Positions 18,009-26,313 of a DNA stretch of 64,000 nt are shown one piece after another (position 1 is the first letter of the stretch; the number at the start of each line of letters is the position of its first letter). This stretch comes from Sinosporangium siamense. GTDB taxonomy: Bacteria > Actinomycetota > Actinomycetes > Streptosporangiales > Streptosporangiaceae. The notes under the pieces are model-generated. The model searched no databases. It was not told the origin of the DNA and was given only the letters and a program-made list of their open reading frames with translations. The stretch spans positions 1 through 64,000 of the forward strand of contig NZ_BOOW01000040.1 in the NCBI RefSeq assembly GCF_016863435.1, written 5' to 3'. A program made the translations under genes and the position numbers.

Positions 18009-18480
18009 ATGAGTGAGCGACGCAAAATCCTCGTGATCGGGGCCAGTGGCAATGTGAGCCGGCACGTGGTCGACGGGCTCGTGGCGGCCGGGGCCGAGGT
18101 GCGTGCGCTGACCAGGTCGACCTCGGCCGCCGCGTTCGAGCCGCCTGCCGGGGTGGAGGTCGTGCACGGGGATTTGCGCGAGCCCGAGACGCTGCGTCCG
18201 GCGTTGGATGGAGTGCAGGCCGTCTTCCTGCTCTGGCCGTATACGACGGCCGAGGGGGCGCAGGCCGCGGTGGACGTGATCGCCGCCCCGGGGCGGCATA
18301 TCGTCTATCTGTCCGCGATGGCCGTGAGCGAGGATCGATCCCCCCCAGGAGAGCGGCCTGTGGGGGCAGGTGGAGCACGCCATCCCCGGGCATCCCGCCC
18401 GCACCTTCGAGGAATGGGCATGCGACCACGCCGGCGATTTCTCCCCCGGTACGGCGGAAGTCGGGGCGGCGAGGCCCTGA
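18009..18480 (+). pseudogene. decayed NmrA-family NAD(P)-binding oxidoreductase
   Basis: The ATG at 18009, after GGGGAGAG, opens an intact Rossmann start: KILVIGASGNVSRHVVDGLVAAGAEVRALTRS, then AVFLLWPYTT and HIVYLSAMAV. Near 18345, at a run of seven Cs, the matching frame shifts. In the shifted frame the sequence reads ESGLWGQVEHAIPGHPARTFEEWACDHAGDF and stops at 18478-18480. This is the family C-terminus (compare GRPARTFAQWVRENAAAF in the intact paralogue at 21770) but about 100 internal codons are missing. So there are two lesions, a frameshift and an internal deletion. In the original frame an unrelated tail would run to 18485. Confidence 0.8.
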
Positions 18481-18534
18481 CCTGAGAGGCGTCCCCCTCA
18501 GCCTGGCAAGAGCCCCCGAGAGGCCGGGGAACCG

Positions 18535-18563
18535 TTGACAACTGGCATAGCCAATCATAGGTT
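18535..18563 (+). promoter_or_regulatory. candidate promoter for the second binding-protein gene
   Basis: TTGACA at 18535-18540 is a consensus -35 box. TAGGTT at 18558-18563 (17-bp spacer) or the nearby CATAGG could serve as the -10 box. The start codon at 18739 would leave a ~165-nt leader with no other feature seen. Confidence 0.35.
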
Positions 18564-18738
18564 TCCCTTGTCGCAATCGATTGTGATCAGGCCTGTACCA
18601 GCGGCGATTCCCCTCCACCCCGTGTCGTCGGGGCGGGGGTCGCCTATGGCGCAGTCGTACGGTGAGGTCCGCGTCGCTCCCCTGCCAGGAGAATCGCCGC
18701 GGCCTCGCCGCCCCCCGGTACGGACGATTGAGGCATAC

Positions 18739-20277
18739 ATGAGGCGTAACCTTCTCCGGCCCATGACCGCGCTCTGCCTTGCGGTGAGCCTGACGGCAGC
18801 CTGCGGCGGCGCCCGCAACGACACCGGGACCGGCCCGGTGAGCGGCGGCAAGACCACGACGGACGGCCCCTCCGGGACCCTGAGGATCGGCAGCAGTCAG
18901 AAACTCGACGACTGGGAGCCCTTGACCAAGGCGAACGAGACCTACCTTTCCCTGGTGTACGAGGGGCTGATCTCCCTCGCCGCCGACGGGGTCACGCTTC
19001 AGCCCAGGCTGGCGACGGAGTGGAGCCAGGACGCGTCGAAAGTCGAGTTCACCCTGCGGGAGGGCGTGGTCTTCCACGACGGCACGCCGTTCGACGCCGA
19101 CGCCGTGGTGACGAACCTTGAGCGGGTGCGGGACACGCCGAGCCAGTGGCAGGCGGTGATGAGCGCGGCGGAGAAGATCACCGCGGTGGACAAGACCCGC
19201 ATCCGCATCGACCTCAAGAGGCCGTCGCCCGACTTCCTGCCGAACATCGCCAGGCGCGGAGCCTTGATGGTGTCGCCGAAGGCGCTGAAGGAGGGGACGT
19301 GGAAGACGCAGCCGAGCGGCACCGGAGCGTGGACCTTCCAGGCCAAGGAGTCGGTGCCCGGCTTCAAGACGGTCGTCACGTATTTCGATAAGTACTACGC
19401 CCCGCAAGAGGTCGGCCCGCGCCGGATCGAGATGTCGTTCATCGCCGAGGCCGACTCGGTCTACAACTCCCTCCGGGCCGGCCAGCTCGACATCGGGTGG
19501 ACCACCGCCACGCTGGCCAAGCGGGCGGAGACCGAGGGCTTCAAAACGAGCAGCTACCCCTCGGTGATGTGGCACCTGCTGATGATGGACACACGTGGAA
19601 CGTTCCAGAACCGGAAGCTCCGCCAGGCCATCTGCCACGCGCTCAACCCTCAGGACTTCATCGACACCCTGCTGGGCGGCGTCAGCGACATCCACACCCA
19701 GCGCCTCCGGGACGGGCAGACGGGCTACAACCCCGAGGTGAAGGGCTATCCGCACGACCTGGCCAAGGCCAAGGCGCTCATGGCCGAAATCGGCAACCCG
19801 AAGGTCGAGTTCGCCTTCCCCGCCTACGACTCCCAGCGCCAGGTGGCCGACCTTTTCCGCAGCCAGATGGCGGCCATCGGCGTCGACGTCAAAGTCGAGA
19901 TCATGCCGTTCGCCACCTTCTTCAGCGTCTTCCGCAACGGCAAATATCCCGCCGCCATCTTGTCGGACTCCCCGGACACCGGCCCGCACGACTATTACCG
20001 CTATCGCTACGTCAAGGGCGGCGTCAGCAACCCCTACAACGTCACCCACCCCTCGCTCGACGCGATCGTCGAGCGGGCGCTCGCGGCGTCCGGCCCCGAG
20101 GCCGAAAACGCCGAGTGGCAGAAGTTCATCAAAGAGGTCGACGACCAGGCTCTCGACTGCGGCTTCTTCGACTTCACCGGCTTTTGGGCCTACAACCCGA
20201 AGAAGGTCGACAACATCGTCAACATCGTGGGGAACGTCGCGACCTTCCGCTACAAGGAGGCCCGCGTGACCGGCTGA
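18739..20277 (+). CDS. family 5 ABC transporter substrate-binding lipoprotein (second copy)
   Basis: 512-residue DppA/OppA-type solute-binding protein. The start chosen is the ATG at 18739, giving MRRNLLRPMTALCLAVSLTAAC, a clean lipoprotein signal with LTAAC as lipobox. Longer in-frame starts would bury the signal. The mature sequence has KVEFTLREGVVFHDGTPFDADAVV and LRQAICHALNPQDFIDTLLGG. It differs markedly from the binding protein at 10027. No permease or ATPase follows, so it may use the importer encoded at 11546-15325. It is followed 65 bp later by an amidohydrolase, suggesting import and hydrolysis of the same compound. Confidence 0.9.
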   Translation: MRRNLLRPMTALCLAVSLTAACGGARNDTGTGPVSGGKTTTDGPSGTLRIGSSQKLDDWEPLTKANETYLSLVYEGLISLAADGVTLQPRLATEWSQDASKVEFTLREGVVFHDGTPFDADAVVTNLERVRDTPSQWQAVMSAAEKITAVDKTRIRIDLKRPSPDFLPNIARRGALMVSPKALKEGTWKTQPSGTGAWTFQAKESVPGFKTVVTYFDKYYAPQEVGPRRIEMSFIAEADSVYNSLRAGQLDIGWTTATLAKRAETEGFKTSSYPSVMWHLLMMDTRGTFQNRKLRQAICHALNPQDFIDTLLGGVSDIHTQRLRDGQTGYNPEVKGYPHDLAKAKALMAEIGNPKVEFAFPAYDSQRQVADLFRSQMAAIGVDVKVEIMPFATFFSVFRNGKYPAAILSDSPDTGPHDYYRYRYVKGGVSNPYNVTHPSLDAIVERALAASGPEAENAEWQKFIKEVDDQALDCGFFDFTGFWAYNPKKVDNIVNIVGNVATFRYKEARVTG

Positions 20278-20342
20278 GCGGATAGCGGCTCAGCGAATCC
20301 CGGCTTTCGCCGTACGAAATCATTCTGCTGTGGAGGGACGCA

Positions 20343-21665
20343 TTGTCCGACCGACGCATTCTTATAAAGAACGGCTTTATCATCAGCCTCGACCCCGGGA
20401 TCGGCGACCTGCCGCGCGGGGACGTGCTGATTCACGGTGACCGCATCGAACGTGTCGCGCCGCTGATCGAGGACGACGGGGCCGAGGTGGTCGACGCCGA
20501 GGGCACGATCGTCATCCCAGGCCTGATCGACACACATCTGCACATGTGGCAGCAGCCGATGCGCGGCCTCGGCGCCGACCTGTGGGGCATGAACGACTAC
20601 ATCTCCCGGGTATATCCCCTTCGCGAGCGTTTCCGGGCGCAGGACATGTTCGCCTCGACCTACACCTGTGCGATCGAGGCGCTGGGCAACGGCACGACGA
20701 CCGCGCTGGACTTCTGCCACAACGTCCTCACCGAGGACCACGCCGAGGAGGCGCTGCGCGCCCACCGCCTGACCGGGCAGCGGGTGGTGTTCGGCTATGG
20801 CATGGTCGGATATGCGGACCGGATCGAACGCGAGCGCGACGACCGGCTCGCACACGTGAGCCGGCTCCACGCCGAACTGGGCGACGATCCGACGGCTCTG
20901 GTGAGAATGGGCCTCGCCCCTGGCACCCTGAACTTCTCCACCGTCAAGGGCATGCAAATCGAGGTGGAACACGGGCGCGGGCTGGGCCTGCCCATGACGA
21001 TCCACCAGAACGACGCCGGGGAACTCTACAAAATCCACGACGCCGGTCTTCTGGGACCCGACCTGCTTCCCGCGCATTCCAACAACGCGTCCGACCACGA
21101 ACTCGCCCTGCTGGCCCGCTGCGGATGCAGCATTTCCTTCACCACCGAGGGGGAGTTCAGCGGCGGCAGGAACATGAGCGTCGTCGGCAGGGCCGACCGG
21201 GCCGGAGTCTCACCCACTCTCGGCGTCGACGGCCCGTCGTTCGTCGCGGTAGACATGTTGTCGCAGCTGCGTTTCACCTTCCGCATCATGCATGCCGTCG
21301 AGGCCCAGCACGAACGCGCCGAAGGGCGCTGGCCCCTGGCGCATTCCCCCGGAATCCCGTTCGTGACGGCGCGCCGCGTGCTCGAATACGCGACGGTCAA
21401 CGCCGCCAAGGCACTCGGCATGGAGCGCCACATCGGCTCCCTCACCCCCGGCAAGCAGGCCGACCTTGTGCTGCTGCGCATCGACCCGTACGGCATAGCC
21501 GCCGGTGACCCCGCCAACCACGTCGTCCTGCACAGCGGGGTGGGCGACATCGACGCGGTCATGGTGGCCGGGCGGTTCCGCAAGAGGGACGGCAGGATGG
21601 TCGACGTGGACGTCGAGCGCCTCCGCGCCCTGTCGGGGGAGATACGCTCCCGCCTCACCAGCTGA
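20343..21665 (+). CDS. amidohydrolase (TRZ/ATZ / cytosine-deaminase-like)
   Basis: 440-residue metal-dependent hydrolase of the amidohydrolase superfamily. The metal site starts with the HxH motif in GLIDTHLHMWQQPMRGLG. A later histidine lies in MTIHQND, and the catalytic Asp region is TLGVDGPSF. The C-terminal beta-sandwich strand reads IGSLTPGKQADLVLLR. It starts at TTG 20343 with TGGAGGGA upstream. Known relatives deaminate or dechlorinate s-triazines, pyrimidines and related N-heterocycles. The actual substrate is unknown. It is coupled to the preceding binding protein and ends at a strong bidirectional terminator. Confidence 0.88.
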   Translation: MSDRRILIKNGFIISLDPGIGDLPRGDVLIHGDRIERVAPLIEDDGAEVVDAEGTIVIPGLIDTHLHMWQQPMRGLGADLWGMNDYISRVYPLRERFRAQDMFASTYTCAIEALGNGTTTALDFCHNVLTEDHAEEALRAHRLTGQRVVFGYGMVGYADRIERERDDRLAHVSRLHAELGDDPTALVRMGLAPGTLNFSTVKGMQIEVEHGRGLGLPMTIHQNDAGELYKIHDAGLLGPDLLPAHSNNASDHELALLARCGCSISFTTEGEFSGGRNMSVVGRADRAGVSPTLGVDGPSFVAVDMLSQLRFTFRIMHAVEAQHERAEGRWPLAHSPGIPFVTARRVLEYATVNAAKALGMERHIGSLTPGKQADLVLLRIDPYGIAAGDPANHVVLHSGVGDIDAVMVAGRFRKRDGRMVDVDVERLRALSGEIRSRLTS

Positions 21666-21727
21666 TCTCCCCATGCGTCGAGACGGGGCCCCGCACCCAC
21701 GCGGGGCGTCGCACGGCTGCTCAAGCC

Positions 21728-21761
21728 GGGTGCCGGACGTCCAGTGGGGCGTCCGGCACCC
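21728..21761. terminator. bidirectional intrinsic terminator
   Basis: Perfect 12-bp inverted repeat GGGTGCCGGACG (21728-21739) / CGTCCGGCACCC (21750-21761) with a 10-nt loop. It lies between the converging amidohydrolase and NmrA-type genes. No U-tract, as is common in actinomycetes. Confidence 0.8.
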
Positions 21762-21769
21762 GTCGCCCG

Positions 21770-22594
21770 TCAGCTCTGGAAGGCGGCGGCGTTTTCACGC
21801 ACCCACTGCGCGAAGGTCCGCGCCGGCCGCCCGGTGACCTCCTCCACGGTGGGGAGTACGGTGTAGCCCAGCTCGGGGGTGTTCGTGCGCATGGTCAGGA
21901 AGAACTCGACGTCCTCGTCGGAATAGCCGATCTGACGCCACTCGGCGACGACCTCCTCCTGGGTGCGCTCGATGAAGCGCACCTCGCGGCCGAGCGCCTC
22001 GGCGATCGTGCTCACCTTGGTGCGGGTGGTGAGCACCTCCGGGCCGGTCAGCACATATTCCCGCCCCGCGTGCCCCTCGTGCGTCAGCACGGCAGCGGCG
22101 ACGGAGGCGATGTCGGCGTCGTGGATCATCGCGCTCTTCGCGTCCGGGAACGCGTCACGCACGACGCCTTCCTTCGTGATGGACTCCGCCCACTCCAGGG
22201 CGTTCGACATGAACTCCACCGGGCCGAGGTGGGTCCACTCCAGCCCGCCGGCCTCCACGGCGTGCTCCAGCGGGCTCTTGGTGATGTCCCCCTTGAGCAC
22301 CGTCATCTTGCGCACGCCCGACGCGACCGCCAGCTCCACGATGTCGGCGCCGTTGGTGAGGGGTGAGAAGTCCGCGCCGTTGAAGCTGATCAGGTGCGCG
22401 GCCGTGACCCCTTCGAAGGCCGCGCGCAGACTGCCGGTCACGGACAGATCCCCGGCGACCACTTCCGCCCCCTCCGGCAGGCCGGCCTTGGCGGGGTCGC
22501 GGGTGAGCGCCCGGACCCGATGCCCGGCCGCCAGCAACTCCTCGACGAGCGGCCGGCCCACGTTGCCCGTCGCACCGGTCACGAGAATGGTCAT
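21770..22594 (-). CDS. NmrA-family NAD(P)-binding oxidoreductase
   Basis: 274-residue Rossmann protein. GATGNVGRPLVEELLAAGHRVRALTRDP at the N-terminus binds the dinucleotide, followed by GDLSVTGSLRAAFEGV and a closing GRPARTFAQWVRENAAAF. The start is the ATG at 22594 with GGGAG nearby upstream; a longer frame to 22678 is not supported. It is the same family as 4829-5620 and the broken 18009 copy. It stands alone between two hairpin terminators. It probably reduces a quinone, azo or similar small electrophile. Confidence 0.87.
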   Translation of the reverse strand: MTILVTGATGNVGRPLVEELLAAGHRVRALTRDPAKAGLPEGAEVVAGDLSVTGSLRAAFEGVTAAHLISFNGADFSPLTNGADIVELAVASGVRKMTVLKGDITKSPLEHAVEAGGLEWTHLGPVEFMSNALEWAESITKEGVVRDAFPDAKSAMIHDADIASVAAAVLTHEGHAGREYVLTGPEVLTTRTKVSTIAEALGREVRFIERTQEEVVAEWRQIGYSDEDVEFFLTMRTNTPELGYTVLPTVEEVTGRPARTFAQWVRENAAAFQS

Positions 22595-22711
22595 AACTGT
22601 CTCCCTTCGTGAGTACGCCGAGAGACTAGAAGCCATTGCGGCCCTTTTCTGTCCGCATTCGGCGGGCGGAGAGGTCAAATCTCACAGCACCGAAGGGACC
22701 TGAAAGACAGT

Positions 22712-22750
22712 GCGGCATGCCGTACCGGCCCCGTGTGCACGGCATGCCGC
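22712..22750. terminator. hairpin terminator downstream of the ridA gene
   Basis: GCGGCATGCCGT (22712-22723) pairs perfectly with ACGGCATGCCGC (22739-22750) across a 15-nt loop. It sits six bases past the stop of the minus-strand RidA gene and between it and the NmrA promoter. Confidence 0.8.
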
Positions 22751-22755
22751 GAAGT

Positions 22756-23163
22756 TCAGAGCACGACCGCCTGGGCGTCGATCTCCACCAGCATCGGCTC
22801 CTGCGGGAGCTCCACGAAGATGGTGGTGCGGCACGGCTTGACGCCGCCGGGCGGGATGTTCTCCTCGATGAACTCGGCGTAGACCTCGTTCATGAGGGGG
22901 AAGTGGGCCCGCGTCGTGAGGTAGACGCGGAACATCACCACGTCCTCGATGGTCGCGCCGCCCGCCTCGACGATGGCCTTCACGTTCTCCAGGGTGCGGC
23001 GGGTCTGCGCCTTGACGTCGCCGTGGTGGAGGTATTCGCCGGTTGCCGGGTCCTGCGGGCCCTGGCCGGAGACCTGCAGGATGGGGCCCTTGCGCACGCC
23101 CTGGGAGAACATCCAGGCCGGTGCGGGGGCACCGTCGGTGCGGATCTCGATCTTGTCGCTCAT
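22756..23163 (-). CDS. ridA: RidA family enamine/imine deaminase
   Basis: 135-residue protein of the YjgF/YER057c/UK114 family, which forms trimers and hydrolyses reactive enamines such as 2-aminoacrylate released by PLP-dependent dehydratases. The active-site arginine is visible in PCRTTIFVELP with the partner Glu, and LQVSGQGPQDPATGEY forms the conserved N-terminal sheet. It starts 10 bp after the stop of the sugar kinase, so the two are one operon. Its presence next to a D-serine/D-threonine lyase-type enzyme suggests it clears enamine intermediates from D-amino-acid breakdown. Confidence 0.9.
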   Translation of the reverse strand: MSDKIEIRTDGAPAPAWMFSQGVRKGPILQVSGQGPQDPATGEYLHHGDVKAQTRRTLENVKAIVEAGGATIEDVVMFRVYLTTRAHFPLMNEVYAEFIEENIPPGGVKPCRTTIFVELPQEPMLVEIDAQAVVL

Positions 23164-23173
23164 CTTTGTTGTC

Positions 23174-24430
23174 CTAGCGGTCGCGTTGGGTCGATCGGAC
23201 GGGTGTGTCGCGAAGGGCGGGGGAGTGGATGCCGTCGGGGGTGACGCGGGTGGCGGCCCAGTCGCGGGGCGAGGCGGCGAGGAGGGCGCCGATCACGTGC
23301 GGGGGCGCCATGGTGCCCTGGTCGCCGTGGGCGGTGAGGGCCGCCGCGGCGGAGAGGTGGCCGAGGCGGAGGCGGGCGCGGTGGTCGAGGCCGCGCAGGG
23401 TGCCGGCGAGATATCCGGCGGCGAACGCGTCACCCGCCCCGGTCGCCTCGACGACGTCGACGGTGAGAGCGGGCTCGCCCACGGCGGTGCCGTCGCGGAG
23501 CAGGGCGGTGACCTGGCGGCCGGAGTCCTTCACGACGAGGGTCGCGGGCGAGGGGAACATGCGGCGCAGCCCGGTGGGAGTGGAGACGCCGAAGGCGGCG
23601 TGGGCCTCGTCGGCGCCGACGAGCAGCACGTCGGCGGCGTCGAGGAGGCCGGGCAGGACGCCGGGGTCGCGGTCGTGCCAGAGGGCGGGCCGCCAGTTGA
23701 GGTCGAAGCTGATGATCTGCTCGGTCCTGCGGGCGGTGAGGAGACCGCGCACGAGCGCGAGGCACGTGTCGGACAACGCCGGGGTGATGCCCGACAGGTG
23801 GAGCAGCCGCGCCTCGGCCAGCATGGGCCCGGCGGCGGGGTCGTCGAGGAGTTCGGGGCCGAGGGCGCTGGCGGCGGACCCGGCGCGGTAGTAGTGCGCC
23901 CGGGTCTGGCCGGCGGCCAGTGGCGGGTGTGTGCCGCCGGGGAGCGTCAAGGGCGGGAGGAGCGGGGCCGAGGCGGGCATCCGCGTGCCGTCGATGTCGA
24001 AGGCGCCGGCTGCGGTGGCTTCCGCCGTACCGGCCCGCGAGGCCGCTCCCCGCGGTGGGACCGCTCCCGCTTGGGTGACGGCTCCAGGGCCGACGGGGGC
24101 GAGGTCCGGGTCGCGGCCGATCTCCTTGAGATAGAGCCCGGTGGGACGGCGCGGGTCGACGGCGACCGCGGAGACGTCGACGCCGCGCGAGCCGAGCTCG
24201 GCGACGAGCCGGCGGCCGAAGGCGTCGTCGCCGACGCGGCTGATCCAGGCGCTCGGGATGCCGAGGGCGGAGAGGGCGCCGGCGACGTTGGACTCGGCGC
24301 CGCCGACGGTCACGGTGAAGGACTCGACGGCATCGAGGGGACCGGGGCGGTCGGGCAGGAGGGCCGCCATGGATTCGCCGACACAGACGGCCTGTGGGGT
24401 GGGGTGCTCCTGCGCCGCCTGTCGTGCCAT
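23174..24430 (-). CDS. PfkB-family sugar kinase with a large internal insertion
   Basis: 418-residue ribokinase-type kinase, about 100 longer than the related kinase at 7522. The start is the ATG at 24430 after GAGGAG. Conserved parts: GGAESNVAGALSALG near residue 44, LLHLSGITPALSD, SFDLNWRPALWHDR, and the catalytic VEATGAGDAFAAGYL. Between the GLYLKEIGRD strand and the AHYYRAGSAAS strand there is a ~65-residue Ala/Gly/Pro-rich insertion (about 23920-24090). It contains a reverse-strand copy of the GTACGGCGGAAGCC word and is absent from the paralogue. Probably a 2-keto-3-deoxygluconate-type kinase, but the substrate is uncertain. Expressed with ridA from an IclR-type promoter at 24514-24563. 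Confidence 0.85.
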   Translation of the reverse strand: MARQAAQEHPTPQAVCVGESMAALLPDRPGPLDAVESFTVTVGGAESNVAGALSALGIPSAWISRVGDDAFGRRLVAELGSRGVDVSAVAVDPRRPTGLYLKEIGRDPDLAPVGPGAVTQAGAVPPRGAASRAGTAEATAAGAFDIDGTRMPASAPLLPPLTLPGGTHPPLAAGQTRAHYYRAGSAASALGPELLDDPAAGPMLAEARLLHLSGITPALSDTCLALVRGLLTARRTEQIISFDLNWRPALWHDRDPGVLPGLLDAADVLLVGADEAHAAFGVSTPTGLRRMFPSPATLVVKDSGRQVTALLRDGTAVGEPALTVDVVEATGAGDAFAAGYLAGTLRGLDHRARLRLGHLSAAAALTAHGDQGTMAPPHVIGALLAASPRDWAATRVTPDGIHSPALRDTPVRSTQRDR

Positions 24431-24513
24431 CGGAGGGTTTGCTCCTCGGGATCGGTTGTCTGGACCCCTTGCTCGGTCGGGCGCGCGGGGTTGCCTGAGA
24501 GGTTCCGACAAGG

Positions 24514-24563
24514 ATGCTAGAACCGGACAGGCAATATCGCAACATGCGTTGCGTTATGTGCAA
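24514..24563 (-). promoter_or_regulatory. promoter and IclR-type operator of the kinase-ridA operon
   Basis: On the minus strand TTGCGA (24537-24542) and TAGCAT (24514-24519) form a promoter with a 17-bp spacer. Six bases upstream of the -35 box lies the 15-bp dyad TTGC-N7-GCAA (24549-24563; TTGCGTTATGTGCAA on the plus strand). The same element order and spacing occur at the second IclR gene (27593-27642). The rest of the 24431-24711 gap shows nothing else. Confidence 0.7.
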
Positions 24564-24711
24564 CGCAGTCCGGGTGGACGAGTTGAGCGCTGCGGGGGTC
24601 AGGTCCGCAGCGTTCGAGCCCGTCCACCCGGTGGTGGGTACGGCTGACGCCCGCCTGGCGCGGCCCGCGCCCGCAGAGCGTGCCGTCAGAGGCCGCCGTC
24701 AGCCTGTGCCG

Positions 24712-26313
24712 TCAGGGGGTGCCCCTCCTGGCCGTTCCCGCCGGTGTGCCGCGCAGGGCGCCGCCGGGCAGCGCGCCGGTGTGCCGCCCCTCGGCGACGA
24801 CCGCCACCCCCGCCACGAAGACGTAGGGGATGCCCTCCGCCTGCTGCCGGGGCTCCTCGTAGGTGGCGGTGTCCCGCACGGTGTCCGGGTCGAACAACAC
24901 GAGGTCGGCGTGGTAGCCCTCCTTCACGAGGCCACGCCGGTCGAGCTTGAGCCGCCGGGCCGCCCGCCCGGTGAGGTGGGCGACGCACTCGGCGAGCGAG
25001 AGCACGCCGAGCTCGCGCACGTAGTGCCCGAGGAAGCGGGGGAAGGTGCCCCAGGCCCGCGGATGCGGGCGGGCGCCGACCAGCAGGCCGTCGCTGCCGC
25101 CGGTGTGGGCGGGGTGGCGCATGATGGCGCGGACGTTCTCCTCGTGGCCGACGTGCATCAGGATGCCGGTGGCGAGCCGGTCGGCCAGCAGCAGGTCGAA
25201 GAAGACCTCCGTGCCGGTGCGGCCCTGCGCGGCGGCCAGGTCGGCGACGGTGGCGCCGACCGCGTAAGCCAGGTCCGGGTTGGCGACGCCGGAGATCTGG
25301 ATGGTCCGCCAGTCGGTGACGACGCCGTGGCAGCCGTCGCTGCCGTGCACCTCCAGGTCGAGCCGGATGCGCTCGCGCTCGGCCGGGTCGGCCAGGCGCG
25401 CGAGGGTGTGCTCGGGGCCGCCGGCCGACGCCCAGCTCGGCAGCAGCGCGGAGAGGGTGGTGGAGCCAGGCAGGTAGGGGTAGGTGTCGAGGCTGATGTC
25501 GCAGCCGCCCTCGATGGCCTTGTCGAGGAGGTCGAGCAGCTCTCCGGCGCGGCCCTCGTTGACGCCGAAGTTCATCGTGGCGTGCGCGAGGTGCAGCGGG
25601 CAGCCGGACTCGCGGGACAACGCCACCATCTCGGCGTAGGCCTCAAGCGCGCCCGCGCCGTACGACCGGTGATGGGGGGAGAAGTAGCCGCCGTGCTCGC
25701 CGACGACGCGGCACAGCTCGGTGAGCTCGCCGGTCGGGGCGTACATCCCCGGGGTGTAGGTCAGGCCGGCCGACATGCCGACGGCGCCCTCGGCCATGGC
25801 GGTCGCGATGAGCTGCTTCTGCCGGTCGAGCTCGGCGGGCGTGGCGGGCCGGTCGTCCCAGCCCATGGCGAGCATGCGCACGTTGCTGTGGGGGATGAGA
25901 TAGCAGGCGTTGACCGCGATGCCCCGGTCGAGGCGGTCGAGATATTCGCCGACCGAGCGCCAGTCCCAGTCGAAGCCCGCGGGGTCGCCGTTCCAACCGG
26001 CGATGTGCCGCCGGAGCTGTTCCAGGGTGGTGTCGTCGACCGGCGCGTACGACAGGCCGTCCTGGCCGAGCACTTCGAGGGTGACGCCCTGGCTGACCTT
26101 GGCGAGATGGTCGGGCTCGGTCAGCAGGAGCAGGTCGGAGTGGGCGTGCATGTCGATGAAGCCGGGGGCGAGCACCAGCCCGGCGGCGTCCAGGGTGGGG
26201 CCGCCACCGAGACCTGAGCCGATCTCGGTGACGGTGCCGTTGGCGACGCGGACGTCGGCGGTGTAGAGAGGGCCTCCCGTGCCGTCGGCGATCGTGGCGT
26301 CTTTGATGATCAT
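24712..26313 (-). CDS. N-acyl-D-amino-acid deacylase (D-aminoacylase family)
   Basis: 533-residue zinc amidohydrolase. The HxHxD metal motif is in PGFIDMHAHSDLLLL (about residue 56). Further family marks are SAGLTYTPGMYAPTGEL, FSPHHRSYG, CDISLDTYPYLPGST and the diagnostic GGSDGLLVGARPHPRAWGTFPRFLGHYVRE. It releases D-amino acids from N-acyl or related precursors. The ATG at 26313 directly follows the stop of the upstream lyase gene with no gap, so the two are translationally coupled. The C-terminus is a low-complexity Gly/Thr/Arg tail. Confidence 0.92.
   Translation of the reverse strand: MIIKDATIADGTGGPLYTADVRVANGTVTEIGSGLGGGPTLDAAGLVLAPGFIDMHAHSDLLLLTEPDHLAKVSQGVTLEVLGQDGLSYAPVDDTTLEQLRRHIAGWNGDPAGFDWDWRSVGEYLDRLDRGIAVNACYLIPHSNVRMLAMGWDDRPATPAELDRQKQLIATAMAEGAVGMSAGLTYTPGMYAPTGELTELCRVVGEHGGYFSPHHRSYGAGALEAYAEMVALSRESGCPLHLAHATMNFGVNEGRAGELLDLLDKAIEGGCDISLDTYPYLPGSTTLSALLPSWASAGGPEHTLARLADPAERERIRLDLEVHGSDGCHGVVTDWRTIQISGVANPDLAYAVGATVADLAAAQGRTGTEVFFDLLLADRLATGILMHVGHEENVRAIMRHPAHTGGSDGLLVGARPHPRAWGTFPRFLGHYVRELGVLSLAECVAHLTGRAARRLKLDRRGLVKEGYHADLVLFDPDTVRDTATYEEPRQQAEGIPYVFVAGVAVVAEGRHTGALPGGALRGTPAGTARRGTP

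Noticed and set aside
24431-24560. Riboswitch upstream of the kinase-ridA operon
   Set aside because: A CCTGAGAGG-like string at first resembled part of a TPP or glycine element, but no second conserved core is present. Promoter and operator explain the region.
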